NCBI GenBank assembly: GCA_007741555.1
Contig: CP036526.1
Span: 2,604,001 to 2,668,000 of the forward strand
Length of the DNA stretch: 64,000 nucleotides
Reading direction: 5' to 3'
DNA from: Stieleria marina
Lineage (GTDB): Bacteria > Planctomycetota > Planctomycetia > Pirellulales > Pirellulaceae
Shown: positions 9,902-19,424 of the stretch, piece by piece
How positions within the stretch are numbered: the first letter of the stretch is position 1
How the letters are laid out: each line of letters begins with the position of its first letter
Position numbers and translations under genes: made by a program
The notes under the pieces: model-generated
Told to the model about the DNA's origin: nothing
The model's input: only the letters and a program-made list of their open reading frames with translations
Database searches by the model: none

Positions 9902-10732
9902 GTGGTTCGATTTCATTTTGCTTTTTTGATCACAGCTAGTCTGTTTTTAAATCCTGGTTGGTCGCAAGACAAAACGGCCGCGAGCGTCGGCCCTACCTAC
10001 CAGACTCGATTGGACGTTGCTTATCGATCCGAATCGAATCCTTTGATCCAGCAGAAGTGCCGCCTGGATGTGTACCATTGTGACAACAAAACAGGACTGT
10101 CGACGGTGGTTTGGTTCCACGGCGGCGGTCTGACGGGTGGCAAACGGGAAATCCCCAAGCGTCTGCAAGACTGCGGAGTCAATGTTGTTGCCGCCAGCTA
10201 CCGTCTTTCGCCGGACGTTACCGTTGGCGATTGCATCGACGATGCTGCCGCTGCCGTTGCCTGGACGATCAATCACATTGCGGACTTTGGTGGGGTTCCG
10301 AGCAAAGTGTTTGTCAGTGGGCATTCAGCGGGCGGCTATTTGACCAGCATGATTGGACTGGACAAAACCCGGTTGCAGAAATACGGCGTCGATGCTGATT
10401 CGATCGCCGGATTAATTCCGTTTAGCGGACATACGATCACTCATTTCACGGAACGAAAATCGCGGGGGATCGATGGCAAGCAACCCATTGTCGATGAAAT
10501 GGCACCGCTCTTTTACGTCCGCAAAGATTGCCCACCGATTCTGTTCATCACAGGGGACCGCGAGCTGGAAATGCTGGGCCGTTACGAGGAGAACGCGTAC
10601 ATGTGGCGAATGATGCAGGTCGTCGGGCACGACGATGCCGAACTGATGGAGCTGGACGGCTACAACCATGGGCAAATGGCTGACCCGGCTTTTCCATTGT
10701 TGCTGAGATTTATCGAAAAACACTCCAAGTGA
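9902..10732 (+). CDS. Secreted alpha/beta hydrolase (BD-FAE/carboxylesterase type)
   Basis: This 276-residue serine hydrolase starts at a GTG preceded by AAGGA and has a signal peptide (FHFAFLITASLFLNPGWSQ). The oxyanion-hole motif WFHGGGLTGG is near residue 71 and the nucleophile elbow GHSAGGY near 140. The probable acid (TGDRELEM) and the histidine (DGYNHGQMAD) lie near the C-terminus. The order fits the BD-FAE/Aes group of esterases, which act on acylated sugars or other esters; the substrate is not predictable. It is probably periplasmic and is expressed divergently from the nucleoside-hydrolase-like gene. Confidence 0.85.
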   Translation: MVRFHFAFLITASLFLNPGWSQDKTAASVGPTYQTRLDVAYRSESNPLIQQKCRLDVYHCDNKTGLSTVVWFHGGGLTGGKREIPKRLQDCGVNVVAASYRLSPDVTVGDCIDDAAAAVAWTINHIADFGGVPSKVFVSGHSAGGYLTSMIGLDKTRLQKYGVDADSIAGLIPFSGHTITHFTERKSRGIDGKQPIVDEMAPLFYVRKDCPPILFITGDRELEMLGRYEENAYMWRMMQVVGHDDAELMELDGYNHGQMADPAFPLLLRFIEKHSK

Positions 10733-10848
10733 CGTGGGCTCGCTTTGTGGCTCCAGGTCTGCGGTCGATCCGGTATACTTTGGGCTTTGGTTCACCTCGA
10801 TCACGCTCGCTTTGACGCGGCGTCAGTTGCCACCTGCAGGGACATAAA

Positions 10849-12423
10849 ATGCGATTTCCATGGTTGTGCTCGGTGTTTGTATTTGCGCTGTTGATTGATG
10901 GCGGACTTGTTGAGCGAGCGTTTACGCAAGACAAGGTCGACGCTAAGAAATCGGAGGTGAAACAGTCGGCGGAAAAGACCGCGAATCGTGCAGCGGTTAA
11001 CCCTAAGGCGCCGAAAGAAGCAAAGAAGTCTGGCGATTCGAAGAAAGAATCAAATGATACGAAAACAGTCAAGAAGAAACCGAAGACGCCGGCCGAGAAG
11101 ATTCGCCAGTTAATGTCAGAGAAGGATTTTGCTGGCGCCGCAAAAGCACTGGACGCAGCCATCGAATCGGGAGACGCGGCAAAGCTGGAGCCGATGCGAA
11201 TAACGATCGCCACCGGATTTGCTCGGTCCCGGAATTACGGCCAAGCATTCGAACAGTACGACAAACGAGTTCAGTATCTAAGCGAGAACTTAGACAAACG
11301 CAGTCAGCTAACGTCGATCGTGCCCGTGTTGTCGATGGCGCGAATGTACGGCATGAGGGCAAAGCGAAAAGACCAAGTTGACGAACTGTTCGCCAATGTC
11401 GCCCGCAAAGTTCACGCAGCGACGAAGGAGAACACGAGTAAGTACCTTGATCCGATCTCGCAACTTGCTGTCTTGAATGCGAATCACAATGCCACCGGAG
11501 AAGACGACTACGAAAAAGCGAGAGGAATTCTTGCCGATCAATTGCAACGGTTTGATGCGTTGGAAGTCGGAGCGGACGAGGAAGTTGATTTGTTGATCGC
11601 CACGCTTCGGTTGAAATCCGCCAAAGCGAGATTTCCTGGCACTCAACCAGCTGAGATTGAGGACCTGGACCAATTCCTGGCCAGCGCGATCGAGGCGCAT
11701 CCCGATTCGATGCCTCTGTTGACGGAATATGCTCAAGTAGAAGTGATACGGATTTCGCAGCTCTATAGTGTGTCACCCGATCAGGCTCAGGAGCGGATCG
11801 ATCGTCTGCGAGAAATTATCGAAGAAAAGGGGGAAGGCAATCGTCTGTTGACGGCCCGGATTCGGCAGCTTGATTCTTTAGAAACGCGCATTGAGTCCGC
11901 ACGAAAACTGCTGGCGATGGTTGGCAAACCAGCACCCGATTTCGATATCGAATCTTGGGTAAACGAAGGCGACACGACGTTGGAATCGCTGAAGGGGAAG
12001 GTCGTGCTGGTTGACTTTTGGTCGGTCTGGTGTGGACCGTGCATCATGACGTTTCCCCATCTACGCGAGTGGCGCGAAGAGTTTCAGGACAAAGGATTCG
12101 AGATTGTTGGCGTCACGCGCTACTACAACTACAAGTGGGATGACAAAGCAGAGCGTGCTGTTCGCGCACCCTCGGGCGACAAGGCGTCGCCGGAGGACGA
12201 GCGTGAAATGTTAGTTTCGTTTCTGAAGCACCACGAACTACAACACCCCACGATCATCACGCCCAAAAACAGCAAGATGCAGTCGGAGTTTGGTGTGACT
12301 GGAATTCCTCACGTCGTCTTGATTGATCGTGACGGCAAGGTTCAGATGGTGAAGGTCGGAGCGGGCGCTAAAACGGCTAGCGAGATTCACGCCAAGCTTG
12401 CCAAATTAATCGAGCAGGAATGA
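10849..12423 (+). CDS. Secreted TlpA/thioredoxin-like protein with long helical N-terminus
   Basis: The C-terminal ~160 of 524 residues form a TlpA/ResA-type thioredoxin fold with the redox motif FWSVWCGPCIMTFPHL near residue 396 and the cis-proline region VTGIPHVVLIDRDGK near 485. The N-terminus has a signal peptide (WLCSVFVFALLIDGGL). After it comes a Lys-rich, low-complexity segment (about 28-82), then a helical region of about 270 residues that may be TPR-like. It probably acts as a disulfide reductase or protein-thiol exchanger in the periplasm. An AGGGAC ribosome binding site precedes the ATG. The DUF1611 gene starts 17 bases downstream, so the two are probably co-transcribed. Confidence 0.85.
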   Translation: MRFPWLCSVFVFALLIDGGLVERAFTQDKVDAKKSEVKQSAEKTANRAAVNPKAPKEAKKSGDSKKESNDTKTVKKKPKTPAEKIRQLMSEKDFAGAAKALDAAIESGDAAKLEPMRITIATGFARSRNYGQAFEQYDKRVQYLSENLDKRSQLTSIVPVLSMARMYGMRAKRKDQVDELFANVARKVHAATKENTSKYLDPISQLAVLNANHNATGEDDYEKARGILADQLQRFDALEVGADEEVDLLIATLRLKSAKARFPGTQPAEIEDLDQFLASAIEAHPDSMPLLTEYAQVEVIRISQLYSVSPDQAQERIDRLREIIEEKGEGNRLLTARIRQLDSLETRIESARKLLAMVGKPAPDFDIESWVNEGDTTLESLKGKVVLVDFWSVWCGPCIMTFPHLREWREEFQDKGFEIVGVTRYYNYKWDDKAERAVRAPSGDKASPEDEREMLVSFLKHHELQHPTIITPKNSKMQSEFGVTGIPHVVLIDRDGKVQMVKVGAGAKTASEIHAKLAKLIEQE

Positions 12424-12439
12424 TTGAGACGAAACCAAC

Positions 12440-13495
12440 ATGCTGAAAGATTCGCTTACCAAGTACAAACGCATCGTCCTCTTAACGGACGGTTACTCGA
12501 CGCCCTTTCTTGCCAAGACTGCTATCAGTTTGCTGCGCTATCGGGGCGATGACATCGCTGCGGTTTTGGATAAGGAACATGCTGGCCAAACGGCGCAGCA
12601 GTTGCTGGGCTACGGCGAATCGATTCCGGTTGTCGACAGCCTTGATCAAATTGATGCCGACGCATTGTTTATTGGCATTGCACCTCCAGGCGGAAAACTT
12701 CCGGCCCAGTGGAAACCCATTGTGATGGAGGCGTTAAGGCTGGGAATGGATGTCGTTTCGGGATTGCACGACTTTTTGTGTAACGATGAATCCTTTGTTG
12801 TCGCCGCGCACGAACGCGGCGCCAAATTGATCGACGTGCGTCGCAACAACGAAAACGAGACAGCTAAAGCAGTTGATTTTCGCCGCGAGTGTCTGCGCAT
12901 TCATGCGGTCGGCAACGACTGTAGTTTGGGAAAGATGGTCACCACGCTTGAAATTCAAAAGGGATTGCAGGAGCGCGGGTGTGACGCTGGTTTTGCGGCG
13001 ACTGGCCAAACCGGAATTATGATCTGCGGAAGCGGCATTCCAATTGATTGCGTCGTGTCTGACTTCGTCAACGGTGCCACAGAGCGTTTGGTGTTAGCCC
13101 ATCAGGATCATGATTACTTGTTGATCGAAGGACAGGGCAGTATTTCGCATCCGGCTTATTCGGCCGTTACGGCGGGGCTGTTGCACGGCTGCGCGCCCGA
13201 CGGCTTGATCTTCTGTTACGAATCAGGCCGCGAAAATGTCAAAGGTTTTGATCACCGTGTGATCCCCGAAATGGAACGGATCTATAGCGCTTACGAAATC
13301 ATGTCGAACTTGCGTCATCCGTGCAAAATTATCGGGATGGCAGCCAATACAAGGCATTTGACCGAAGAAGCTGCGTTGGCTGAAATGCAAGAAATGGAGT
13401 CGCGTTTTGGCGTGCCTGTTTGTGACGTCTATCGTTTTGGGTGCGATAAACTTGTCGATGCTGCGATTCAGCTACGAGCCGAAATCGTCGATTGA
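12440..13495 (+). CDS. DUF1611 family protein (DgcN-like)
   Basis: This 351-residue cytoplasmic protein matches the DUF1611 family: an N-terminal Rossmann-like domain (LLTDGYSTPFLAKTAISLL) and a C-terminal P-loop-type domain with GNDCSLGKMVTT near residue 156, plus LLIEGQGSISHPAYS near 230. Some members (DgcN) have been reported to act in D-glutamate metabolism together with the epimerase-like DgcA. No DgcA-like gene is adjacent here, so that role is not supported by context. It follows the thioredoxin gene closely. Family membership is clear by motif; the reaction is unknown. Confidence 0.75.
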   Translation: MLKDSLTKYKRIVLLTDGYSTPFLAKTAISLLRYRGDDIAAVLDKEHAGQTAQQLLGYGESIPVVDSLDQIDADALFIGIAPPGGKLPAQWKPIVMEALRLGMDVVSGLHDFLCNDESFVVAAHERGAKLIDVRRNNENETAKAVDFRRECLRIHAVGNDCSLGKMVTTLEIQKGLQERGCDAGFAATGQTGIMICGSGIPIDCVVSDFVNGATERLVLAHQDHDYLLIEGQGSISHPAYSAVTAGLLHGCAPDGLIFCYESGRENVKGFDHRVIPEMERIYSAYEIMSNLRHPCKIIGMAANTRHLTEEAALAEMQEMESRFGVPVCDVYRFGCDKLVDAAIQLRAEIVD

Positions 13496-13655
13496 TCCGA
13501 CCGATCGATTTCACCGGCAGTTGGCTTGCTCACGCTACGTGAGCCAAATCGCGTATGCTTTCCACTGGCGTCACGCACACAGGTAAACGAGAATCGGTAT
13601 CAACACTTCAAGCATTCAGTCCATCGTTCACCATCGCCTGTTCGCTCCAGCGATC

Positions 13656-15413
13656 TTGGTCGCAGCCGTCTTGTTGTCTTTCGTTGGGTCTCGACTGGCC
13701 ACTGAGACGTGGGAGATCAGTGTTCAACCGACTGACGCTGACGTTGCCCCGGAACCGCTCGCGGTGGCGACGGACATTTTGAAATCGGAGGTGATCCAGC
13801 AACGCAAGTCCACGGTCAGCCAAGTGCTGGACGCGAGTTCATTGCAACGCGTTCAGCAAAAAATGGACGCGGATGAAGCGGTCGTCTTCGCTGACTTGGA
13901 ATTGCCCGCCGACGCGACGCCAACGGATGATGCGATTCGTTTAACCGTCGGACATCACTTTGGAATTTGGTCCATTCTTCCTGCGATCATAACGCTTTCA
14001 TTGTGTTTGGTTTTTCGTGAACCGTTGCCTGCTCTCTTGTTGGGGATCATTTCAGCCGCGTTGATATTGAGCCGATTTGATTTGACTGATGCCGTGTTGC
14101 TACCAGCAATGGCGTCGACATCGGCCGCAGGGATCTTGCTGTTGTATTTGTGGCTGTTGGGCGGGTTACTTGGGATTTGGGCAAAGACAGGTGCGGCGCT
14201 CGCGTTTGCGGACTGGACCTGCGCAAAGTTTGTTCGGGGACCGCGTTCTGCGAAATTAGTTGCATGGGGATTGGGCATCCTTTTTTTCCAAGGCGGCACG
14301 ATCAGCACCGTATTGGTTGGCACCACGGTCCGCCCGATTACCGATCGCAACCGCATCAGTCCTGAAGAGTTAAGCTACGTCGTCGATTCGACTGCATCGC
14401 CCATTGCGTCGCTTATCGCATTCAACGCATGGCCTGCTTATGTGGGAGCGTTAATCTTTGTTCCTGGTGTCAGTTATCTGGCAACCGAATCAGACCGGAT
14501 CGGGTTCTTTTTTCAGTGCGCTCCGCTCAGCTTCTACAGCATCTTTGCAGTGCTGGGCACATTCCTGCTTTCGATCGACAAAGCCCCCGTATTGGGCAAG
14601 CGATTTCGCGAAGCCATCGCAAAGTCGCGTCAGGTGGGACGGCAATCGCATCCAAACGATGCCGTTTCGAAAACAGAGAATTCAGTGAAAGTCGAAACGA
14701 CGGAGCCGACGGGTTTTGAAGGCGACGTCCGCGAACAGATTGCGGATGGTTACCACGCCAGTGCGTTTGAATTTGCTATTCCGCTGATCGTATTGATCGT
14801 TATCGCAGTGGGCACCGGGTTCTTGGGCAGCAAGCCGCAAGTGCGTTGGGCTTTCTCTGCCGCTCTGGTTGTCGCGGCAATGATCGCGTTGTGCCGAGGA
14901 CTTCGCATGCAGTCGCTTATCGAAGGCATCGGAGACGGTCTGAAAAGCGTCACGGTCGTTTCGGTGATTCTTGTGATGGCCGTGATTCTGGGCGGATTGA
15001 CAAAGGAACTTGGTGGCGGACTGTACGTATCGGGAATGATTGGCGAAAACGCACCGCACTTGATTGTGCCGGCCGTGTTGTTCGTGATGACCGGAGCGAT
15101 GGCGTTTGCGACGGGCACAAGTTTTGGTACCTACGCGATTGCGTTTCCACTGACGATGCCGCTCTCGCTATCGATTGCTTCGGGCATGGCTCCCGAATCG
15201 GGCGAGTGGTTCGTCATGATTTGTTTTGCTGCGGTTCTAAACGGCAGCGTTTGGGGGGACCAGTGTTCGCCGATTTCCGACACGACGATTCTCAGTTCCC
15301 TGGTGTCGGGGTGCGATCTAATGCAACATGTACGCACCCAGTTGGTGCCCGCCTGCGTGGCCGGTTTCTTGGCCATGGTCGCCTGGACGGTGATGACGAT
15401 GATCGTGACTTGA
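13656..15413 (+). CDS. NhaC-like Na+/H+ antiporter family membrane protein
   Basis: This 585-residue membrane protein has about 12 helices from residue 105 on. It carries NhaC-type motifs: ILFFQGGTISTVLVGTT near residue 208, VVDSTASPIASLIAFNAW near 240, and FATGTSFGTYAIAFPL and VWGDQCSPISDTTI in the C-terminal half. Such proteins exchange Na+ for H+ or transport organic anions. An N-terminal hydrophobic segment is separated from the transporter core by ~80 hydrophilic residues, which is unusual. The TTG start is uncertain: no ATG or GTG lies in frame between it and the stop at 13584, and no clear ribosome binding site is seen; an ATT or ATC just upstream would complete the first helix. Confidence 0.8.
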   Translation: MVAAVLLSFVGSRLATETWEISVQPTDADVAPEPLAVATDILKSEVIQQRKSTVSQVLDASSLQRVQQKMDADEAVVFADLELPADATPTDDAIRLTVGHHFGIWSILPAIITLSLCLVFREPLPALLLGIISAALILSRFDLTDAVLLPAMASTSAAGILLLYLWLLGGLLGIWAKTGAALAFADWTCAKFVRGPRSAKLVAWGLGILFFQGGTISTVLVGTTVRPITDRNRISPEELSYVVDSTASPIASLIAFNAWPAYVGALIFVPGVSYLATESDRIGFFFQCAPLSFYSIFAVLGTFLLSIDKAPVLGKRFREAIAKSRQVGRQSHPNDAVSKTENSVKVETTEPTGFEGDVREQIADGYHASAFEFAIPLIVLIVIAVGTGFLGSKPQVRWAFSAALVVAAMIALCRGLRMQSLIEGIGDGLKSVTVVSVILVMAVILGGLTKELGGGLYVSGMIGENAPHLIVPAVLFVMTGAMAFATGTSFGTYAIAFPLTMPLSLSIASGMAPESGEWFVMICFAAVLNGSVWGDQCSPISDTTILSSLVSGCDLMQHVRTQLVPACVAGFLAMVAWTVMTMIVT

Positions 15414-15489
15414 TCAGCATCTACGATGTTGACCTAAACAGGGAGCGGCTGGGACGAAGTGTTTTTCGCGGTTGGGTGAATTTGGTCTG

Positions 15490-16779
15490 ATGAAAATAGC
15501 GATCGTCGGCAGCGGAATCGCGGGATTGACCGCAGCGTATCGGCTGTCGGCGCGTCCCGGTTTCGATGTCACTCTGATCGAGCGAGAAAGGCAGTTTGGA
15601 CTGGGGGCTCATACGTTTGAATGGAACGACCCAGGCGGGCAGCAAGTGACTGGTGATTTGCCGCTCCGGATGTTCAACGCATCGAACTGGCCGAATTTGC
15701 ATGCCTTGTATGACAAAGCCGGCATCGAGTATTCGCCGGTCAACATGACGCAGAGTTTTTCGCAGTTGGATCGGCGCGTCGATGCCGAGCAATCTGTCGT
15801 GGACGTGAAGACATATTTGACGCTCCGCAGTGCGATCCAGCCGAAGTTGGGAACACAGTTCTTTCGTGAGGCAAATCGCAAAATCGCGGTAGAGTCGCTC
15901 CGGCTGAAAACGCAGGGGCATCGCGATTTAAAAAACGGAATCGACCCAGACGAGACTCTGGCTGACTACCTGAGTCGCAACCGCTACTCGCGCGTGTTTC
16001 GTGAACGCTTTTTGTATCCGACGCTATCGTCGACGGTGTGTACGTGCAGTTATGCGAGCCTGGATCGGTACCCTGCGCACATTGTATTTGCCGCGCTGGA
16101 TCGGATGACGATTGAACAACCATTGTTAAGACTCCGGCATTCCGCGAAACACGCTGCCAAACGCTTGGTAGCGTCTATTGATGATGTCAGGCTGCATTGC
16201 GACGTGCGATCAATTCGTCAACAAGGCGATCGACCGAAGGTGCAATTCGCCGATGGATCCAGCGAAGACTTCGACTGTGTGTTGGTGGCGACGCAAGCCA
16301 ACACGGCTGCCAGGCTGATCGAGCATCGTGATTCATTTTCTCAGCTGCTTGATACGATCGAGTACGAAAACGTCCATGTCGTCGTCCACCGTGACCGTCG
16401 TTTTCTGCCTCAGCGAAAATCCGACTGGTCGACGTTTAATATGACGATTGATGCTGATGCGTGCCAAGCGATGTGCACGGTTTGGATGAATCGATTCCAC
16501 GATGACTGGACAAGCGAATTCGATGTTTTCCAAACAATCAATCCGGTTTGCCGACCAGAGAGCGTGATGGCGGAAGTATCTTTGCAACGTCCAGTCGTGA
16601 CGACGCAATCACAGGCAGCGGTGCACGAGTTTTTGCGTCGCGATCACACACCGGAGCAGCGAATTTTGTTGGCTGGTTCGTGGGCCTCGCCGGGGATTCC
16701 GCTGCTTGAAACGGGCGTGCATTCTGCCAATGACGCCTGTGATTTCATCGAAAACGCGGCGATCGCGATAGGGAATTAG
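15490..16779 (+). CDS. FAD-dependent oxidoreductase (amine-oxidase fold)
   Basis: This 429-residue flavoprotein begins at once with the dinucleotide-binding motif (KIAIVGSGIAGLTAAYRL), which decides the start at ATG 15490 over an open TTG 18 bases upstream. A second FAD contact (DCVLVATQANTAARLI) is near residue 265. The C-terminal FAD motif (LLAGSWASPGIPLLETGVHS) is near 395. Overall it resembles the NAD(P)-binding-8/amine-oxidase flavoproteins often annotated as protoporphyrinogen-oxidase-like or fatty-acid-desaturating enzymes. In other bacteria such proteins accompany cyclopropane-fatty-acid synthase and DUF1365 genes; those are absent here. The substrate is unknown. Confidence 0.8.
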   Translation: MKIAIVGSGIAGLTAAYRLSARPGFDVTLIERERQFGLGAHTFEWNDPGGQQVTGDLPLRMFNASNWPNLHALYDKAGIEYSPVNMTQSFSQLDRRVDAEQSVVDVKTYLTLRSAIQPKLGTQFFREANRKIAVESLRLKTQGHRDLKNGIDPDETLADYLSRNRYSRVFRERFLYPTLSSTVCTCSYASLDRYPAHIVFAALDRMTIEQPLLRLRHSAKHAAKRLVASIDDVRLHCDVRSIRQQGDRPKVQFADGSSEDFDCVLVATQANTAARLIEHRDSFSQLLDTIEYENVHVVVHRDRRFLPQRKSDWSTFNMTIDADACQAMCTVWMNRFHDDWTSEFDVFQTINPVCRPESVMAEVSLQRPVVTTQSQAAVHEFLRRDHTPEQRILLAGSWASPGIPLLETGVHSANDACDFIENAAIAIGN

Positions 16780-16933
16780 CGTGTTCGCTGTCGTCAGTTG
16801 GCGATTCAGTAGAATGGACACGGTAGCGAGGGGCCTAACGAAAAGTCAAAACGCAGGGCCGTGTCGTTTTGTGCTTCCCGAATCGCTGCCCGCTGGGAAA
16901 CTGGTCGCCACCGATTGGAATTGAGTTATCCCC

Positions 16934-17509
16934 ATGACGGCATCCGCCATAAACCCCTATCAGCCACCCCAGTCGCCAACCTCGCGAATTGATGGTGTGC
17001 CGATCGATGAAATTCGATTCGTATTGTCGAACCGAAATTTGCGGCACGGGCAATCACATCACTTGATTCGTTGTCGCCCTTGGGCAGTCAGTCTTGTATC
17101 GGTAGTGATGATTGGTATTAGTTTGGTGGCGTTTTCCTATGCGGTCTTCTTTGTCGGTTCGTTCGCTGCGCTCTTATTGATGCCGCTACTGATGGGCGTA
17201 TCTGCTTGGGCCTATCAAGTCGTCATTCGACAGCCCCAGCGGGCAACTGAGCAACGCATGGCGGAGTGTGGGTTGGTGGCTGGAGCACACGTCAAAGTGG
17301 AGCCGCATCCGGACCACTTGATTGTCGAGACAAGTAACGCGGCGGATATTAAAACCGTGCGTTGGAATCGAAGCGTTGTGAAACGCTATCGCACACCGCT
17401 AGGATTGATGATCGTCCCCGAACCGTTCGTGTTCCTGTTTCTTCCAAGTCGTGGTCAGTTCGATCGGCTTACGTTTCAATCGATATTGGAGTTGTTTCCA
17501 CATCGATAG
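16934..17509 (+). CDS. Small membrane protein with YcxB-like C-terminal domain
   Basis: This 191-residue protein begins with the NPYQPP-type motif frequent at the start of planctomycete membrane proteins. Two transmembrane helices follow (about residues 55-72 and 75-98). The C-terminal cytoplasmic part has a YcxB-like pattern (VEPHPDHLIVET then VRWNRSVVKRYRTPLGLMI), a fold seen in small membrane proteins of unknown function. Its 3' end overlaps the convergent membrane-protein gene by 41 bases. I do not know its role. Confidence 0.65.
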   Translation: MTASAINPYQPPQSPTSRIDGVPIDEIRFVLSNRNLRHGQSHHLIRCRPWAVSLVSVVMIGISLVAFSYAVFFVGSFAALLLMPLLMGVSAWAYQVVIRQPQRATEQRMAECGLVAGAHVKVEPHPDHLIVETSNAADIKTVRWNRSVVKRYRTPLGLMIVPEPFVFLFLPSRGQFDRLTFQSILELFPHR

Positions 17510-18386
17510 GATCCGCGGGCGAGCGGTGATCGTGTTGCGTGTTTGGATCTTTCAGTGCACTTTGTTCTTTCGCGATCGCTTTTTGCATTGGCTCAGTGCC
17601 TGGTCCGATCACACAGCTTTTCAGTGCCGTCAGTACCATGACCCCGTTGGTCAAAAACGGGACGTAGAATGTCTGGGCTTCCGCAGTTGCAATGGAAACC
17701 GCTTCAAGGATTGATAAAACCAGAAACGTCGCAAGAGCTGATGCGAACGAAACGAGGGCCAAACGCAGGGCGAAATGCCGTCTGCTTGTGCTTTGGATTA
17801 CCCACATGCAGGACGTGGCGGTCACGGCGGTGACGAAAGCGAACAACGAAAGCATCAGTGTCGCACGCCACCAGCCATCGGCCCATAACTGCCACTGCCA
17901 ACTGTTTCGACCATAGTTCAGAAACGCGATGAAACACGCCGTCGCTGTCACCACCATCAGAAGGGACCGCAGGTCGAAGGAAAAGAGTGGTGGGGCATCG
18001 GGGCCTGAATGCACGATTCGCATTGCTGTTGTCAACACAAACGCAATGGCGGTCATATGCACGACCAACATCACCGCAAGCACTCCGGCACCGGGAGCAC
18101 GCAGCCCCACTTCCATGATCAACATCGCCAGCTGCCAGCAGCCAACCGAAACGGAAGCAAGCACGATCAATCGGATGGGCCACCAGGCTTTGGTTGTGAC
18201 AATCCAGAGCGCTGTCAACGAGCAAGGCGCAACGGCAACCCCCAGCAGAGCGAGTCGAGCATACGTGTTTAACAGAAGCGGTTGGCGATACAGCCAAACA
18301 GCAAGCAGGACAAAAGCAGCAGCCCAAATCGTCGCTGCGCGAACCGATACGCTGTGTTCACCTTTGCTCGTGCGTTGGGTCATCAA
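17469..18386 (-). CDS. Polytopic membrane protein, unknown function
   Basis: This is a 305-residue hydrophobic protein with about seven or eight predicted helices, for example ATIWAAAFVLLAVWLY, LIVLASVSVGCWQLAMLIM and LAVMLVVHMTAIAFVLTTAM. It ends in a hydrophilic tail of ~30 residues rich in His and Pro. I recognise no catalytic or transport motif. Codon choice and length of the open frame support a real gene. Its 3' end overlaps that of the plus-strand YcxB-like gene by 41 bases. The start (ATG 18386) precedes a short hydrophilic segment; no clear ribosome binding site is seen. Confidence 0.65.
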   Translation of the reverse strand: MMTQRTSKGEHSVSVRAATIWAAAFVLLAVWLYRQPLLLNTYARLALLGVAVAPCSLTALWIVTTKAWWPIRLIVLASVSVGCWQLAMLIMEVGLRAPGAGVLAVMLVVHMTAIAFVLTTAMRIVHSGPDAPPLFSFDLRSLLMVVTATACFIAFLNYGRNSWQWQLWADGWWRATLMLSLFAFVTAVTATSCMWVIQSTSRRHFALRLALVSFASALATFLVLSILEAVSIATAEAQTFYVPFLTNGVMVLTALKSCVIGPGTEPMQKAIAKEQSALKDPNTQHDHRSPADPIDVETTPISIET

Positions 18387-18524
18387 GGTTCGTCCCTTCA
18401 GCTAGGATGGAGACACCGGACGCCAGGGGCTCGCTGGTCGATTCTTTCGATGCACCCGATTTAACAAGCGGCCACTTGGTTTCGTAACGGATTTCTGTTC
18501 GCTGGCACGTTTGCAAATTGTACT

Positions 18525-19202
18525 ATGCATCTTTACCTGATACGTCATGCCGAAAGCGAGAACAACGCCAAGCCCGCGTATCAACGCGTGGAGGACCCTG
18601 GATTGACGCCAGTCGGGCACCTTCAGTCGCAGCACCTTGCCACTTGGCTGGAAACGCTCAAATTCGATGTGTTGATCACCAGCCCTTTTCGCCGGGCGCT
18701 GCAAACCATCAAGCACTTCATCGACGCATCGCCAAGGCAGATCGATGTTTGGCACGATGTTTTTGAACGCGGCGGTTGTTTTCGCGGACATGGTCCGCAA
18801 GCGACCCAAGGAGGCGAAGGCTTGGGGCGAAATGAAATCGGCAGTTTTTTGCAGTGTGATCCGTCGCTTGTGACGATCGACGAAACCATCTCTGAAAACG
18901 GATGGTGGTACAGAAAGGCACGCGAGACCGATTCGGAAGCAAAGCGAAGAGCGAAAGTTGTTCGGCAGCGCGTCGTGGACACATTTGGTCAAACTCAGCA
19001 AAGTGTCGTGGTCGTATCGCACGCCGATTTTATCGAACTGTTGCTGGCCGAAATTTTCGCTGGCGTGCTCGACACCAGCAGCGTCGGACTACTTCGAAAT
19101 ACGGGGATCACGCGGCTGAACTTTTCGGGCGACCAATGGGAGCTTGACTGGCTGAACTCCGTCAGTCACCTGCCTGCAAAACTGAGTGTGCCCAGGGCGT
19201 AG
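18525..19202 (+). CDS. Histidine phosphatase family protein
   Basis: This 225-residue protein of the phosphoglycerate-mutase/SixA superfamily uses a phospho-histidine intermediate. The RHG-type motif is at residues 5-10 (LIRHAESENN), the second arginine is in SPFRRALQT near residue 53, and the second catalytic histidine is in VVVSHADFIELL near 165. The central region has a segment (FERGGCFRGHGPQATQGGEG) longer than in SixA. The substrate may be a small phosphometabolite; the family does not allow a firm call. No signal peptide is present. It stands alone, divergent from the upstream membrane-protein gene. Confidence 0.85.
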   Translation: MHLYLIRHAESENNAKPAYQRVEDPGLTPVGHLQSQHLATWLETLKFDVLITSPFRRALQTIKHFIDASPRQIDVWHDVFERGGCFRGHGPQATQGGEGLGRNEIGSFLQCDPSLVTIDETISENGWWYRKARETDSEAKRRAKVVRQRVVDTFGQTQQSVVVVSHADFIELLLAEIFAGVLDTSSVGLLRNTGITRLNFSGDQWELDWLNSVSHLPAKLSVPRA

Positions 19203-19424
19203 TCAGAGCTTACTCAGGGCATAACCTCCACGATCGTCGGCTTGCTGCGGCTACCACTGATCGCATCGTGGAAATTGCGGCCAGCGAACGATAGTGAGGG
19301 CGTTTACGCAATAGAACGGACGCCGCGACGATGTTTCGATTCCTATGGAGGAACGTTGTGTTTACAATCGACGTCGAGATTTCGCTTCCAATTTGCAATT
19401 CCTTTTTGAGCGATCGTCGGTTTC

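Noticed and set aside
13510-13550. Terminator after the DUF1611 gene
   Set aside because: The CTCAC/GTGAG and TTGG/CCAA arms are interrupted by a bulge and no T-run follows on either strand.
14846-15490. Second plus-strand frame inside the antiporter gene
   Set aside because: It is Arg/Asp-rich and lies wholly over the antiporter's conserved membrane segments, so it is a shadow.
18402-19022. Minus-strand open frame of about 206 codons
   Set aside because: It is antisense to the histidine phosphatase gene, which has all catalytic motifs. The antisense product has no recognisable feature.
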